The translations under genes were made by a program, and so were the position numbers. DNA of 64,000 nt from Coenobita brevimanus. Lineage: Eukaryota; Arthropoda; Malacostraca; Decapoda; Coenobitidae. Positions 1 to 12,392 of the stretch are shown here, one piece after another; the first letter of the stretch is position 1; every line of letters starts with the position of its first letter. The DNA lies in contig CM064715.1 in NCBI GenBank assembly GCA_032717465.1, forward strand, positions 36,887,546 through 36,951,545, read 5' to 3'. The notes below the pieces were generated by a model. It saw nothing but the letters and a program-made list of their open reading frames with translations. It was not told where the DNA came from and searched no databases.

Positions 1-40
1 GGATTGAGGCGTCTGGCAATAGATAGATAGATAGATAGAT
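1..40 (+). mobile_element. 3' end of a LINE with GATA-type tail
   Basis: The window opens inside the last bases of a non-LTR element: GGATTGAGGCGTCTGGCA followed by five ATAG/GATA units. The same terminal motif closes the LINE at 51.3-52.6 kb (52571-52588) and, slightly diverged, the retroposon at 25571-25943. The rest of this copy lies to the left of the window. It abuts the T-rich satellite directly. Confidence 0.7.
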
Positions 41-41
41 T

Positions 42-1418
42 GTCTATGCCCTAGGGAAGATCTTTTTTTTTTTTTTTTTTTGCAAGGAGTTATGTTTTCA
101 TGCCTTTTGTTTTCTTTTTTGTTACTTCATTTGTCTGGATTACACAGAAAAGTAAAAAATGAGAGATATTTGGTGAACCAAATTCGGTAAGTTGACAGCT
201 TATATGCTAGTGAAGATTTTTTTTGTTCTCTAACTTTTTTTTTTTTTTTTTTTTTCAAAATCTGAATCTTTTTTCTTTCTAGCAAGGAAAGTATGTTTTC
301 GTCCCTATTTTTGGGTTAATTTATTTATCTAGATTATTCAGAAAAAGTAAGAAAGAGATTTGGTGAACCAAATCTGGTGAGGAGATACCTTATGTGCTAG
401 GGAAAAATATTTTTATTTATTCTCGATCCAAAAATTGTTTTGCAAAATCTTATTTATTTATTTTTTTTTTTTAATGAGTATGTTTTGATACCTTTGGTTT
501 CAATTACTCAGAAAAAGAAAGAGAGAGATTTGGTGAACCAAACCTAGTAAGTAGATAGCCTATGTGTTAGGAAAGATTTTTTTTCATAATCTGAGTTTTT
601 TTCTGACAAGAGTATATTTTCATCTCTATTTTTCTGTTAATTTATTCGTATGCATTACTCAGAAAAAGTAAGAAAGAGGGAGATTTGGCGAACCAGATAT
701 GGTGAGTAATAGCTTATATACTGGTAAAGATTTTTTTCTTTGCAAAATGATTTTTTTTTCTCTGTTAAGGAAATTGTGTTTTCATCCTTATTCTTTTTTG
801 TTTATTAATTTATCTGTATTACTCTGAAAGTAAGAAGGAGAGAGATTTAGTGAACGAAATCTGGCCATTAGATAGCTTACAGTATTTGCAAGGAAATTTT
901 TTTTTTTTTTTCAAAATCTGATTTTTTTTTTTTTTTTTTGACAAGGAGTTTCCATACCTATTTTTTTTTTTTTTTTTTTTTTTTGGTTTGATTACTCAGA
1001 GAAAGTAGGAAAGAGAGAGATTTGGTGAATCAAATCTGATGAGTAGGTAGGATATGTGCTAGAGAAGATTTCATTTTCTTTTTTCTTGATCCATTTTTTT
1101 TTTTAATGTCAATCTTTTTTTCTAACAAAGAAAGTATGTTTTATCCCTAGTTTTTCTTTATTTTCTGTCCTACTCAGAAAAAGTAAGACAGAGAGATATT
1201 TGGTGAACTAAATCTGGTGAGCAGATAGCTTATATGCTAGGGAAGATTTTTTTTTTTTCTTATTCTCGATCCAATTTTTTTTTTTTTTACACTTTTTTTT
1301 TCTGAGAGTATGTTTTCATTGCTAATTTTTTTTAATTATTTGTCTGGACTACACAGTAAAAGCAAGAAAGAGAGAGATTTGGTGAACCAAGCCTGGTGAG
1401 TAGATAGCTTATGAGCTA
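42..1418. repeat. T-rich satellite, block 1 (about 8 monomers)
   Basis: Tandem, diverged monomers of roughly 155-190 bp. Each has a core like GGTGAACCAAATCTGGTGAG, then a TAGATAGCTTATGTGCTAGG-type segment, a long T run, a second T run after CTGACAAGGA, a TATGTTTTCATCCCTATTTT segment and GGATTACTCAGAAAAAGTAA. Cores start near 168, 356, 526, 680, 840, 1017, 1195 and 1373. No coding potential. The array resumes at 6001 and 12402, so the intervening DNA is inserted. Confidence 0.85.
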
Positions 1419-1937
1419 CCCAGCAAACATGAAATGCATGGGCCACTATTGTTGCAATGCTGGCACTCTGACCTTTAATGGGACCAGTGATGTAAACCCT
1501 GGCATCCGATGTTGGACCGGCTTATATCAATTATTCGCTTGCATCCCGGTATGTGTCGGTACAATACTGGATTCGTAATGGGCCAATGATGGAAGCCTTA
1601 ATCGGGTGTAAGTAATCAGGCCAGTTTACAAGTATGTGTCTGGATAGCTCGAAATAAACAGATCTTGAAATTGACTTTTTCTACCTTTGGGGGAATGATA
1701 TTGTAAACTAGTGCCTTTAAATGATTAAAAAAAAAAAAAAAAATCAAGATTCGAACCTTTGTCCTCTGAACGCCTACCGTACAGTCCACACATCTGACAG
1801 CTGATTTAGTGAGTGGAGTCCATCTTAACCAAGTTACACACATCTATGAATACACGCTATGTTGCCAGATCAGGATCTCCTTATGTCCCGAATTGCTGCC
1901 AAGTGATGGAATGCCTAAAATGAAACAAATTAAATTA

Positions 1938-2006
1938 ACTGCCTGGTGTGGGGCTCAAACTCATGCCTCCAACACATCTAATGTGTACCACTGAGCTCTA
2001 TGGTAT
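1938..2006 (-). repeat. tRNA-like fragment (possible SINE head)
   Basis: Read on the minus strand this has GAGCTCAGTGGT (A-box-like) and, about 35 bases on, GAGTTTGAGCCCC (B-box-like). That spacing fits a tRNA-derived promoter. There is no convincing cloverleaf, and an oppositely placed relic (CACTGAGCCATAGACGACC) lies near 5255, so it is probably a SINE remnant or part of the host transposon. Low confidence. Confidence 0.3.
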
Positions 2007-2084
2007 GGAGAGGCTATCTCCACCGTGGGCGTGTAATTTTGGCCGCCATATTGAAACACTAGCACTCAAATTCAAATTCAGATA

Positions 2085-4760
2085 CAGTACATCCCCACAG
2101 TATGCGAGTTCCGAGTATGTGATCCCCATTGTATGCGAGGACCTGTTTTATTTTTTTTTATTTTAGTGTACTTTTTATTGGTATATGAACTGAACTCCTT
2201 GTAAGCAAGACAGAGAGCGAAGAGTGGCCCAAATCCGGGGTTATCCCGAGTACGCGACATTGCCCCCCCCCCAAGAAATAATAACGGTTATTTACGCTCC
2301 ACCCACCTTGTGACGTCGATGCTGCTCCTCGTCACGTGATGCCCATATGTGCCACTTGGAGGGTGGTGAGGTGAGAGTCCCAGCAGAGGAAACACACGCG
2401 CACAGGGGGTACACTCGCTGTTCCTGGTACATCCCTGTATACTCTAAGGCTATTTTTTCCTGTGAACCAGGATATCTGTCTCCTCCTCCAGGAACAAGAA
2501 GTGCATCACACATGCCATAAAGAAGAATGGGAAAGGTAACACGCCCATTGGCAAGGAACTAGGCTTGGCAGAATCGTCCGTACGAACTATATGGGCTAAC
2601 AGGGAGACCATATAGAAGACTGTGAAGACATATGAGATGGTGGAATTGGACGGGAGAAGCAGGCTGACCAACCAGGCTATAATTATTATGGAGCGGTACC
2701 TGGCTACATATATCCTGAGGAAGGGGAAGGAAGGAATTCCACTGAACAGGTGCTACATCAGGGACCAGGCCAAGATTTTCTACAAAGCCACTGCTCTGAA
2801 GCTCCCTGTAAAGAAACCATTTAAAACCTCTGTGGGATGGCTTTGCCGCATTCTGAAGAGGAAGGAGCTACATCACATTCGCCTCACGGGGTAGCTTGCA
2901 TCAGTGGATGAAATGGTGGCCAGGAATTATTCAGCCATCATAAAGGGGATAATCGATGAGGGCGGCTACAGTAGGGACCAAAATTATAACATTGATGAAA
3001 CAGCTCTATACTACAAGGCTTTGCCGAAATGTACTTATATTAGTAAGCACCAGTGCCAGGCCCGGGGCAGAAAAATCGACAAGAGCAGGATAACAGTCAT
3101 GTTCGCTGTGAACTTATCAGGCTCACACAAGATGTGTCTTGTGGTGCATACCGCAGCACACCCCAGATGTTACAAGAATCTGCGTTGCATGGATGACAGC
3201 GGGGTATACTGGTACAGCAACTCCCATGTTTGGATGACAAGTAGCATCATTTCCAAGTGGCTGTTGCGGCATTTCATCCCTCATGCCATGGCAAAATCCC
3301 GGGAACTTGGCATCCCCTTTAAGGTGCTTCTCATCCTTGATAATGCCCCAAGTCATCCAATCTGGCTAGCAGACCAGCAAGGAATGGAAGATCGTTTTTC
3401 TGCCCCCAAGAACAACCTCTCTCATCCAACTGCTAGATCAGGAGTTGATTGCAATGGTCAAGCAACTATACCACCAACGCCTCTACGATCACCTCCGCAG
3501 CAAGACCGACAGCTGTGAGGAACTACAGGGAATACTTGACCTGAACACAGTTGGGAGTGATGTCATGGATGCCGAGGATGGTTTGGACTCGCCACCCGCT
3601 TCATCCTCACCATGCACAACCAACTTCAACTCCTGAGAAGACTATTATGGCTTTTTGGTGGTCATTCAACCTCAAGGATGCCATCACTCTCTTGCTGTCC
3701 TCTCGCGCAAATATAACCACTGCAACAATTAACCATGCTTGGTGCCTCCTCGTACCGCACCTGTGTGAAATTGCACCAGGAAACGGCATTCAGTCTCTGG
3801 CCGCTGCTGAGGCAGCCACTTTTACAAGTGCACAAGCTGTGCCCGGGTTTCAGGCTGTCTCGTTGGAGGAGATCAGGGGTTTACATTCGGCAGCAGCAGA
3901 GCAGGATCCTCAGGAAATCGTGCAGCGAGTGGACGAGGCCGACGCAGAGCAGATCACAGCAGAAAAGCCAGCAATACCAGTGATGGAGAGTGAAGATTTG
4001 TCCATGATAGACATCAGGTGGGTCCTGTGTGCCCTTGATAAATTCAAGGATGAATTCAAGGACATGAGATGCTCTCAGTTGCGAGTGGGGGAGGTGATGT
4101 CTTACCTGGAAAAAACCTTCCGCTACTACACCAACAAGTACAACCAGGAAGTAAAGAGACGGAAGCAAACACTCATCACCCGTTACCTTCGGCTTGAACA
4201 AAGTGAGGAATCACTTCCTTCAAGATCAGAAAAGCCATATCCTGAGGAGGATCAAGTGACTGATTCGATGTCTTAGTTGTCAGAAATAGACTTTGAAGGG
4301 TTTATGAACGAAGTGAGTGCATTAGCTAGTGAAAGTGTCGAAAGTGCTGGTGACGAAAGTGGTGAGGAAGGTGGTGTGTCGGGTGGTGTGGTGGGTGATG
4401 CAGGAGTTGCACGTTAGGTGCCTCATCCTGCCTCGGATCCTCATCTTACTTCCATCACGCCTGTTGTCCTCTTTGGTAAAGGTGAGCAGCCATATTCTTG
4501 TTGGTTCAGGTAAGCCATATCCTTGTTGATTTACCTAGTAAAGCCATAATCTTGTTGGTTTACTTTATCTTAGGTAATATGTCTTAGTTTCCCTGTATAG
4601 TACAATACTTAGGTCTGAAAGGCGTCTCAAGGGTTGCCCATGATGGGGAATACCGCCCATATGTAATTTTTCCCATAAGTTTATGTATTCACAGTACGTG
4701 AATTCCTAGTACGTGATGTCCTCTGCCGCCCATATGCTCGAGTGCTGTGGGGATGTACTG
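2085..4760 (+). mobile_element. Tigger-1 (pogo/Tc1-mariner superfamily)
   Basis: Terminal inverted repeats CAGTACATCCCCACAG (2085-2100) and CTGTGGGGATGTACTG (4745-4760), with TA on both sides (2083-2084, 4761-4762). It contains a disrupted Tigger-type transposase on the plus strand. It sits inside the CCCAGCAAACAT transposon and so inserted later. The ends differ from those of the Tiggers at 32.5-41.6 kb (CAGTAATCCCTCC), so this is a separate subfamily. Confidence 0.85.
2470..4276 (+). pseudogene. Tigger-type transposase, broken
   Basis: Cut-and-paste transposase relic. In order: a CENP-B/Psq-like helix-turn-helix (IGKELGLAESSVRTIW, about 2550-2594), a Tc5-type HTH (2622-2894), and a DDE_1 catalytic core with NIDETALYYK (first Asp, about 2989) and LLILDNAPSHP (second Asp, about 3339). 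The third Asp (LLDQELIAM, about 3433) lies in another frame. A C-terminal TIGD1-like region with AFWWSFNLKDAI follows (about 3650 on). The frame is cut by a TAG near 2607, a stop near 2892, a frameshift near 3400 and another near 3600, so no active protein is possible. The family (TIGD1-like Tigger) is inferred from motif wording. Confidence 0.8.
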
Positions 4761-4762
4761 TA

Positions 4763-5685
4763 CTTTATTTCCACTATGCAGTCGTTATTAATAAAGATAC
4801 AGTCGTTGCTTTAATATAAAAACATATATGGATTATGATTATTATTCTGCCTAGTTCAACGAATTATATCGGGTACATTTAGCCAATGAGTATAAAACAG
4901 GGATACTGGGGAAGAATCTTCCTGCCCCACCCCAGGGGACAGTAATGTTATAGAATTAGCAACAAGATAAATTTCTTGTTAGTAAAGTGTAGCACCACCT
5001 CTCTTTGATGAATTACTGTGCCATTTTTGTATCCATACGCTGCACAGTGGACCACGGCACCATATTTTCCGGAATCATGGGCTACTTTCAAAAACCCACA
5101 GAGCAGCTCAGTACAAAAACACAGGCATCAGGCGTGGTGTAACATGGCTGCTGCTATACCAGCACCGCCCTGGCGGCAGCTACATACATTACGCTGTGTT
5201 ACCCATGAGAAAGCATCTCCATATTATAGAGCTCAGTGATTGTACAGTAAATGTCACCACTGAGCCATAGACGACCTCCATATTCATAGTGCAACTCTGA
5301 CCATTATATATACTATGTTGTATATATTTTGCGTGTATACCAATGCTCCTTTAACATTATCAGTTATGATCTAGAAAGCTGAATACAAGTTCTGTTCCAC
5401 AAAAACATTACCAAAAATAAGACTTGTTTTACACCAAGACAGTTGCCTGCGGTAAAATCCCGTCTCTGTCGAAATATCATTATTATATAAAATATATTTC
5501 AGTTGTCCAATATATGAAAATAATCTGAGATGGATGACGTATAATTATATCACTCAGTTGTTAGCTGCTTGATCAGCAATACATAGTTTGGGCCAACATT
5601 TTACTACCATTCTTGACCCTGTTTTCAAAAAAAGGTACACAGTATTTATATATCCGTTCAATACATGTTTTACATCAATAGGCCC

Positions 5686-5687
<2 letters not shown>
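4763..5687. other. Non-coding interior of the outer transposon
   Basis: This is the right interior of the CCCAGCAAACAT element, AT-rich. I see no gene; the short open frame at 5018-5239 has no recognisable domain. A tRNA-like relic lies near 5220-5265. Confidence 0.5.

Positions 5688-5757
<70 letters not shown>
5688..5757. repeat. (AT)n microsatellite
   Basis: About 70 bp of uninterrupted AT dinucleotides inside the outer transposon's right arm. Confidence 0.97.
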
Positions 5758-5758
<1 letters not shown>

Positions 5759-6000
5759 CACAGGAATCGGTCCAATGCATGGTTCCCGTTTCAGCCCAGG
5801 ATTCGGTCCAATGTATGGTTGCCGATCCAGCCCAGTGTTGAAAAACGAGTCTTATTTATATATCGGCCCAACACAAGTTTTACATCAAGTGGCCCGATAT
5901 TAACAATCTTATGGCCAGGAGTCGGTCCAGTTTGTTGTTGACGTTGTCCCTTAGTTCTGTTATATTCCAGCGCAGGCCCGTCATATCAATGTTTGCTGGG

Positions 6001-7259
6001 TACGGAAGATTTTTTATTTTTATTCTCGATTTTTTTTTATTCTTTTTTTTCTGACAAGGAGAATATGTTTTTATCCCTACTTCTTTGTTAGTTTATTTGT
6101 CTAGATTACTCAGAAAAGGTAAAAAAGAGAGAAATTTGGTGAATCAAATCCGAGGAGTAGATATATAGCTTACTGTATATGCTACAGAAGATTTTTTTTT
6201 TTTTTTAACCTATTTTTTAAAACAAAATCTGAATCTTTTATTTTTTCTGACGAGGAAAGTATGTTTTCATTCCAATTTTTTGGTTATATTATTTGTATAG
6301 ATTGTTCAGAAATGTAAGAAAAATTTGGTTAACCAAATCTGGTGAGTACGTACCTTATGTGCTAGGGAAGTTTTTTTTTTTTTTTTTTTATTCTGTCCAA
6401 AACTTTTTTTTTTTTCTTGGCAAAACCTTAATAATATTTTTCTGTAAAAAGAGTATGTTTTCATCCCTTTTGTCTGAATTACTCAGAAAAAGTATGATAG
6501 AGAGATTTGGTGAACCAAATCTGGTAAGTAGATAACCTATGTGCTAAGATTTTTTTTTTTTTTTTTGCATAATCTGATTTTTTTTCTACCAAGGAGAGTA
6601 TATTTTCATCCCTATTTTTCTGTTAATTTATTTGTCTGGATTACTCAGAAAAAGTAAGAAAGAGAGTAGGCCTACATAGCTTACATGCTGGTAGATATTT
6701 TTCTTTGCAAAACCTAATTTTTTTTCTGAGAAGGAATTTATGTTTTCATCCCTATTCCTTTTGGTTAATTTATTTGTCTGGATTACTCTGAAAAGATAAG
6801 AAAGAGAGAGATTTAGTGAACGAAATCTGGCCAGTAGATAGATTATATGCAAGGAAAGATTTTTTTTTTTCTCAAAATCCGAATTTTTTTCTTTTGACAA
6901 GGAGAATATGTTTTCATCCCAATTTTTTGTTTCTTTTGACAAGGAGAGTATGTTTTCATCCCTATTTTTTGTTAATTGACAAGGAGAATATGTTTTCATT
7001 CCCATTTTGTGTTAATTTACTTGTCTTGATTACGCAGAAAAGTAAAGAAGAGAGAGGTCTGGTCAACCAATTCTGGTAAGTAGATAGCTTATGTGCTAGG
7101 GAAGATTTTTTTTTTTTAAATTCTCGATCCATCTTTTTTTTTTTCTAAATTTTTTCTGACAGACAGTATGTTTGCATCCCTATTATTTTGTTTATTTACT
7201 GGATTACTCAGAGAAAGAAAGAGAGATCTGGTAAAACAAATCTGGTAAGTACTGTAGAT
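6001..7259. repeat. T-rich satellite, block 2
   Basis: Continuation of the block 1 satellite, with cores near 6131, 6320, 6500, 6805, 7052 and 7228. Between 6895 and 7000 a shorter sub-unit (GACAAGGAGAATATGTTTTC) is locally amplified three times. No gene. Confidence 0.85.
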
Positions 7260-7279
7260 AACTTATATCAATCAATCAA

Positions 7280-8700
7280 TCAATCATTTCCTGTGGCACC
7301 CCCGGGGATGCATAGGGCCTCGATGAACTCACACCACCACATCCTATCTTGTGCTAACTCCTCAAGATCTCCCCAACACTCATCTCCAGCTTCCCGTCTC
7401 ATTGTCCTCACCCACGTCTCTTTTGGCCTTCCTCTACCTCTCCTACCAAGTGCCACCCACCCTGGTGTACCTCGTACTATTCTGTCTCCTATACACATGT
7501 CCTAGCCACTTCCATCGTGAGAATCTAACATATTCATCGATCGGCTGCACTCCCGTTATTTCTCTAATTCTACTATTTGGTATCCTTTCCCACCACTTAA
7601 CTCCTAATATTCTTCTAAGTGCTTTATTTTCAAACACCAAGAATTTATTTTCCATAGTCACTGTGCTGTACCAAGACTCGTGTCCATAAATTAAGATACT
7701 CCTAACCATTACCTTATAAAGTATGATTTTTGTATGCACAGAGAAATTGTTATTATTCCAAATATTTTTAAGCATTCCCATTGCCTGATTAGCCTTCTTT
7801 AACCTTTCCTCGAATTCAAAGTTCAAAGAACCATCCTTGGCTAAATAAGTACCTAAATATTTAAACCTATCAACTTGCTTTACAACCATACCTCCAATTA
7901 CACATTCCTGTGCATTTTCCATATTCATATTGATTATTTCAGTTTTTCCACAATTAATAACCAAACCCACCTTGCGACCTTCACTCACCAAACAGTCCAA
8001 CACTCTCTGCATCTCTTCTGGCCCATCACAAATCAAAACTATATCATCTGCATAATCTAAATCCAAAGGTTTCCTGTTCTCTCCCCAAAGTATACCTGCA
8101 CCGGTTTCTGTTCCAACACGTTTCATAATGTAATCAATGACCAATATAAATAGTAAAGGCGATAGAACACCACCTTGAATTGCTCCGGACTTGACTTCAA
8201 ACGAATCACTCAGACAACCATCAACCATCACTTTACAAAATGTGTCCTCATGCATGTTCATAATGACCCTCACAAACTCCTCTGGTATTCCATAATGTCT
8301 CATGATCTTCCCCATAGTCTCTCTCGAAACACTATCAAAAGCCTTTTCAAAATCAACAAAACAAAGACTTAACGGTACTCTCATTTCATTAACTTGCTGC
8401 ATCAAATGCCTAACTATAAAGATCTGATCATTGCAACCACGTCCCTTTCTAAAACCAGCCTGTTCATCCCTCAGAATACCCTCAACCACCGGCTCCAACC
8501 TATTTAACAACACTCTACTGAAAACTTTCAAAGCTATCGGTGACAAAGAGATTCCCCTCCAATTACCACATTCACTCAGGTCTCCCTTCTTCGGAACTTT
8601 AACAATTACACCATTCTTCCAAACTGAGGGTAGTAACCCCGTCACCCATATCTTATTGAATAGCTTGGTCAAGATCATTATTAATCTATCCCCCTCCACT
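7280..8700 (-). pseudogene. RTE-like LINE reverse transcriptase (3' half of ORF)
   Basis: Copies the element's RNA into DNA at the nicked target. Visible blocks: NWRGISLSPIALKVF (fingers), QAGFRKGRGCNDQIF, FVDFEKAFDS with the first catalytic Asp, GAIQGGVLSPLLF, and the palm motif LDYADDIVLI (YADD at residues 216-219 of the 418-residue stretch ending at 7443). The usual C-terminal GRRGRGRPKETW and R-rich tail (7280-7498) are in a different frame, so there is a frameshift near 7490. The open frame continues 5' to the TTAA insertion at 8701, beyond which the endonuclease half resumes in register. Confidence 0.85.
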
Positions 8701-10675
8701 TTAACCCCTACACCGCGGGCTTGTTTACCAATGACTTGCGTGTGCCGCGGGGTTATTTGGGCTCTGACAGACTCTCAAAAAATATTTGCCAAAAATCAGT
8801 TATTAGTCCTAGAATAATACAATTACACATGCTTATGGCACATACCTTCAGCTTTCTCCTGGAATGATTTTTGAGCCTTCGTCGGTTACCGTAGGACTTG
8901 TGGAGACCTCTGAAGTAGGGTAACGAAGTCTCCACTTTACACTTCCCGACAACCCGTAATATGATTACCACAGCCAGATACAAATACTATAAACACTATT
9001 CTACAATTTCCAAGTAGTTTGGGATCCATACTAAAAAAAAAAACACTGTGAAAGCAATGGAAATTACGAGCGCGTCTGATCGTCGCACTGGCACTAGTTC
9101 GCTTTTGTTACTCTGTCATTTATTATTCATAAAACCCCTCACACTTTATATTTCTATTACTATATAACACTTATATATATCTACAGTCTTCATCCATAAG
9201 TTTCCTTCAGTAGTATTAGTTTATTGTCACTGTAGGGATTCAATTTCTTTCAGTAAAATACGTAGCATTCACTTTCTCGTCCTGTATACTGGCATTGAGA
9301 GTGAATGTCACTTTCATCTTCACTCTCATAACTCATAGCATTCAGACATGCCAGAGTGAAACTTTCACTTTCATTACTCCTAGGGTATATACTCGTATTC
9401 TTATAATACTACTCATTTACATTTTTATTTACGTTCTCTATTTTATTTACGTTATTTACATTTCTATTTTATTTACACTGTGTTGTGCACTGTCACTTGA
9501 AATAACTTATAAAACTATTTTCCATTGTTCACGTATATTTACATTCATTACTTTCACTTGCTGTTTACACATTATTTACACATTATTTACAATTCCACTT
9601 GCACTGTTTTACTCAATAGAAAGATCGTAGTCACTCTTTTATCAATTGTCAGCCCTTTACCTCTTTCCACACAAGGTTTAGTAGGGGGTAAAGGTCACAG
9701 AGCCATTTGCATGGGGGTGAAAAAAGGCCTTGAAGTCAGCAAGAAGAAACATACGTACCCTCACTTCGGAAGATGAGAGTAAACTGATAACGCAGGGCCA
9801 GCCTGGAGGCCTGTTTAGGGGTTATTCAGAGTTACCAATATTGGTTCTTGAAACAGCTAAGTCTAGCACTGATATGATTGGCAGGAAATCTAGACAATAC
9901 ATTATAAATTTGGTAGTTCCAGGTGAATGTAAATATCACTTAGGCTTCTCCCTTCCCTCCTTACATGTATATTTATTACGAAAATAGATTAGAGGCCTAC
10001 TTAGGAGATATATAATCAGAGCTACCAATGTTAAATCTTGAAACAGCTTTGTGTAGCACTGATATGATTGGCAGGAAATCTAGACAATACATTATAAATT
10101 AGGTAGTTCCAGGTGAATGTAAATATCACTTAGGCTTCTCCCTTCCCTCCTTACATGTATATTTATTACGAAAATAGATTATACGGCATATTTCAAGGGG
10201 AAAAAAACAGCGAAAATTAGCGAACGAGTGCACGTGAGGTGTTGTCAGGTGATAATTAGCCAATTCCAGGTGTATGGCACTCTCACTTACCTTATTTCTT
10301 TCTTGTATATATTATTTGGTATAAGAATACGACATAGGGCTTATTTCAATGGATGAAATCAGTGAAAAATTCCAGGGAAGATTTACTTAGCGTAGTATGG
10401 CCGAGCAGGCGAGAGGATAGGGTAATGGAGGGGGGGTAGGGAGGGGAGTCAAGAACGGGGAGAAATGGCTAAATTGTCAACAATGGATGGGAGTACAGAT
10501 GAGATTAGGAGTGCTGACTAGTGTTGGACATTGGCAGTACTGATAGATGATACAAGCCCCCACTTGGAAGCCCGGGTGAATTCAAAACAACACAGAATCA
10601 CAAAAGTGACGCCCCGCAGTATGATCCCTTGCTCCTAAGCGTCACGAAAGTGACGCCCCGCGGTTAAGGGGTTAA
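8701..10675. mobile_element. piggyBac-type element (non-autonomous), TTAA TSD
   Basis: The ends are TTAACCCCTACACCGCGGG (8701 on) and, inverted from the right, TTAACCCCTTAACCGCGGGG (10675 back). TTAA at both borders (8701-8704, 10672-10675) is the piggyBac target duplication. It splits the LINE polyprotein, and removing it with one TTAA rejoins the two halves in frame. The 1.97 kb interior has only short open frames and no recognisable transposase. GTGACGCCCCGC is repeated twice near the right end. Confidence 0.8.
9805..10180. repeat. Tandem duplication inside the piggyBac-type element
   Basis: Two copies, 9805-9991 and 9992-10180, of a unit of about 188 bp. The last 130 bases of the two units are almost identical, while the first 60 are more diverged. 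Confidence 0.9.
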
Positions 10676-12392
10676 ACATTTCCGGAAATAAACCATCCTC
10701 CCCTGGTGCCTTATTATTCTTTAACTGTTTTACTGCTTTCTCCACTTCTGCAAGCCTCAACTCTCCTGTTTCTATATTTAAATCTTCCTGAGCAGACGGT
10801 ATATCCTCTTCTGGTGGTATTGGTCTATTAAGAACTGTCTCAAAATGCTCTTTCCATCTGTTTTTAATATCTCCATCTTTGGTCAATAAATTTCCTTCCC
10901 TGTCTCTAACTGGTATTTCCTTGCGTTTACCTGCATTACCACTCAGTTCTCTAATCGATTCATATGCTATTCTTTGACTCTGTCCATCATTTTTGTTTAG
11001 TAAGATTTCAGTCTCTGCAACCTTTTCATCCACACATCTTCTTTTATCTCTCCTAGCTAACCTTCTTACTTCTGAATTCAAACTCCAGTACGCAGCTCTT
11101 GCTAATTCAATCTCTCGTTCATCAACGCATTGCATCTCACTCCTCAATTTAGCCTCACCTCTCTTTTTTATCATATCCCACGTTTCCTCCGATATCCATT
11201 TCTTTCTCCTGAATCTATGTCTCCTTCCAATCGTACATTCAGCAGTCTCATGCAAAACTTTGTTCACATCCTCCCACATCTCATCTACACTTCTCTCCCC
11301 CTCTTCCAACATTTCCAACACCAAAAACCTATTTCTGCATTCTAATCTGAATTCCTCCTTTTCTTCTCCTTCCCTTCTAAGCTTAACAATATCATATCTA
11401 ACAACACCAGATTTTTCCTTCTTCTGATTTTTAAGTTTAAACCTTATTTTTGCAATGCTGAGTTGATGGTCACTACCAATATCCGCTCCCCGTTTAACAT
11501 GAACATCTAGCAGAGAACTTCTATGCCTCCTACTGATAGCGATGTGATCAATCTGATTTTTATATTTTCCACATGGCGACACCCAAGTTGTCTTGTGTAT
11601 ATTGCAATGCTGAAAGAGTGTGCCCCCGATGACTAAGTCATTTGCTAGACAGAAGCTTCCAAACCTCACTCCGTTTTCACTCATCCTACTACCAACTCCC
11701 ATCTTACCCATACATGCCTCAAATCCCTCATTTGAACAGCCCATTACTGCATTAAAGTCTCCAACGCAAATCAAAACATCATGTCTAGGTACCCTTCCTA
11801 CTCCTTCTTGCAACTTTTCATAAAATGTGTCTTTCCTTTCATCGAGTGCATCATTAGTAGGTGCATAACACACAAACAGACTGATGTTGCCATGATTTGA
11901 TTTAAACCGTGCGTATAACAATCGCTCATCTATAGGATCCCACTCACATAAAGCCTTATTTGCCTTACAACCCAGCAACAATCCTACTCCCTGATAATGC
12001 ATTCCGTCCTGTCGACCAGATATCAATAAACGTATACCATCCTCCAAATCCAACTTATTGACTCCAGTTAATCTAGTTTCTGTCAGAGCACAAATATCAA
12101 GTCCGTAATTTTGAAAAACCTTCACTAACTCATCGATTTTACCGTCATGATTTAGCGTTCTCACATTCCAGTTACCAATTTTAATTGTATTTTTTGCATT
12201 GACAAAGGAATTAGATTGTAATTGAGGCAACCGTGAGATTCTTAGCACCCCCTGCCCATTTAAGGGCTGCACGGGACTGGGGGCCATTATTGTTCTTTCA
12301 GAGTCCATCAAGGTTTCTTTGGCTACCTTCCTGAACACCTCGCCATTGTGTTGCAGTCGCAGTAGGCAGCTAACTTGCCTGATTGCCCACAC
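10676..12392 (-). pseudogene. RTE-like LINE endonuclease (5' half of ORF)
   Basis: APE-type endonuclease that nicks the target for reverse transcription. Seen in order: IGNWNVRTL (Asn at residue 74 or 76 of the stretch from 12392), LTETRL (Glu105), YAPTN, GDFNAVMG (211-218), IDHIAI (281-286) and GSDHQLS (306-312), the full catalytic set of the EEP fold. A basic linker and the start of the RT domain follow (KNNKAPGEDGL). The frame is open to the element's 5' end; the first ATG is at 12308 (MDSERTIM). The half itself has no internal stop and is cut only by the TTAA insertion, so the LINE may have been active until then. Confidence 0.85.

Larger units (their letters stand above)
1419..6000. mobile_element. 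TA-target DNA transposon (non-autonomous), split by Tigger-1
   Basis: Perfect 12 bp terminal inverted repeats CCCAGCAAACAT (1419-1430) and ATGTTTGCTGGG (5989-6000), weakly extended to about 26 bp, flanked by TA at 1417-1418 and 6001-6002. Removing the element restores the satellite phrase that reads through a TA. Internally the only transposase is that of the nested Tigger (2085-4760), which has its own ends, so the outer element looks non-autonomous: about 1.9 kb without the Tigger. Subterminal repeats carrying GGTCCAATG-type motifs occur at 5763-5850. The superfamily is unknown to me; the TA target fits Tc1/mariner-like or a few other groups. Confidence 0.75.

Noticed and set aside
42..1418. 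CRISPR-like or centromeric array
   Set aside because: Monomers are contiguous, diverged and without spacers in a eukaryotic setting; no evidence for centromere function in the sequence alone.
1741..1810. tRNA or SINE head (AAGATTCGAACC on plus, B-box-like on minus)
   Set aside because: No A box at a suitable distance; too short to support.
7351..7689. Plus-strand open frames at 7351-7689, 8431-8817 and 10993-11427
   Set aside because: They are antisense shadows of the minus-strand LINE RT and endonuclease, with no domain of their own.
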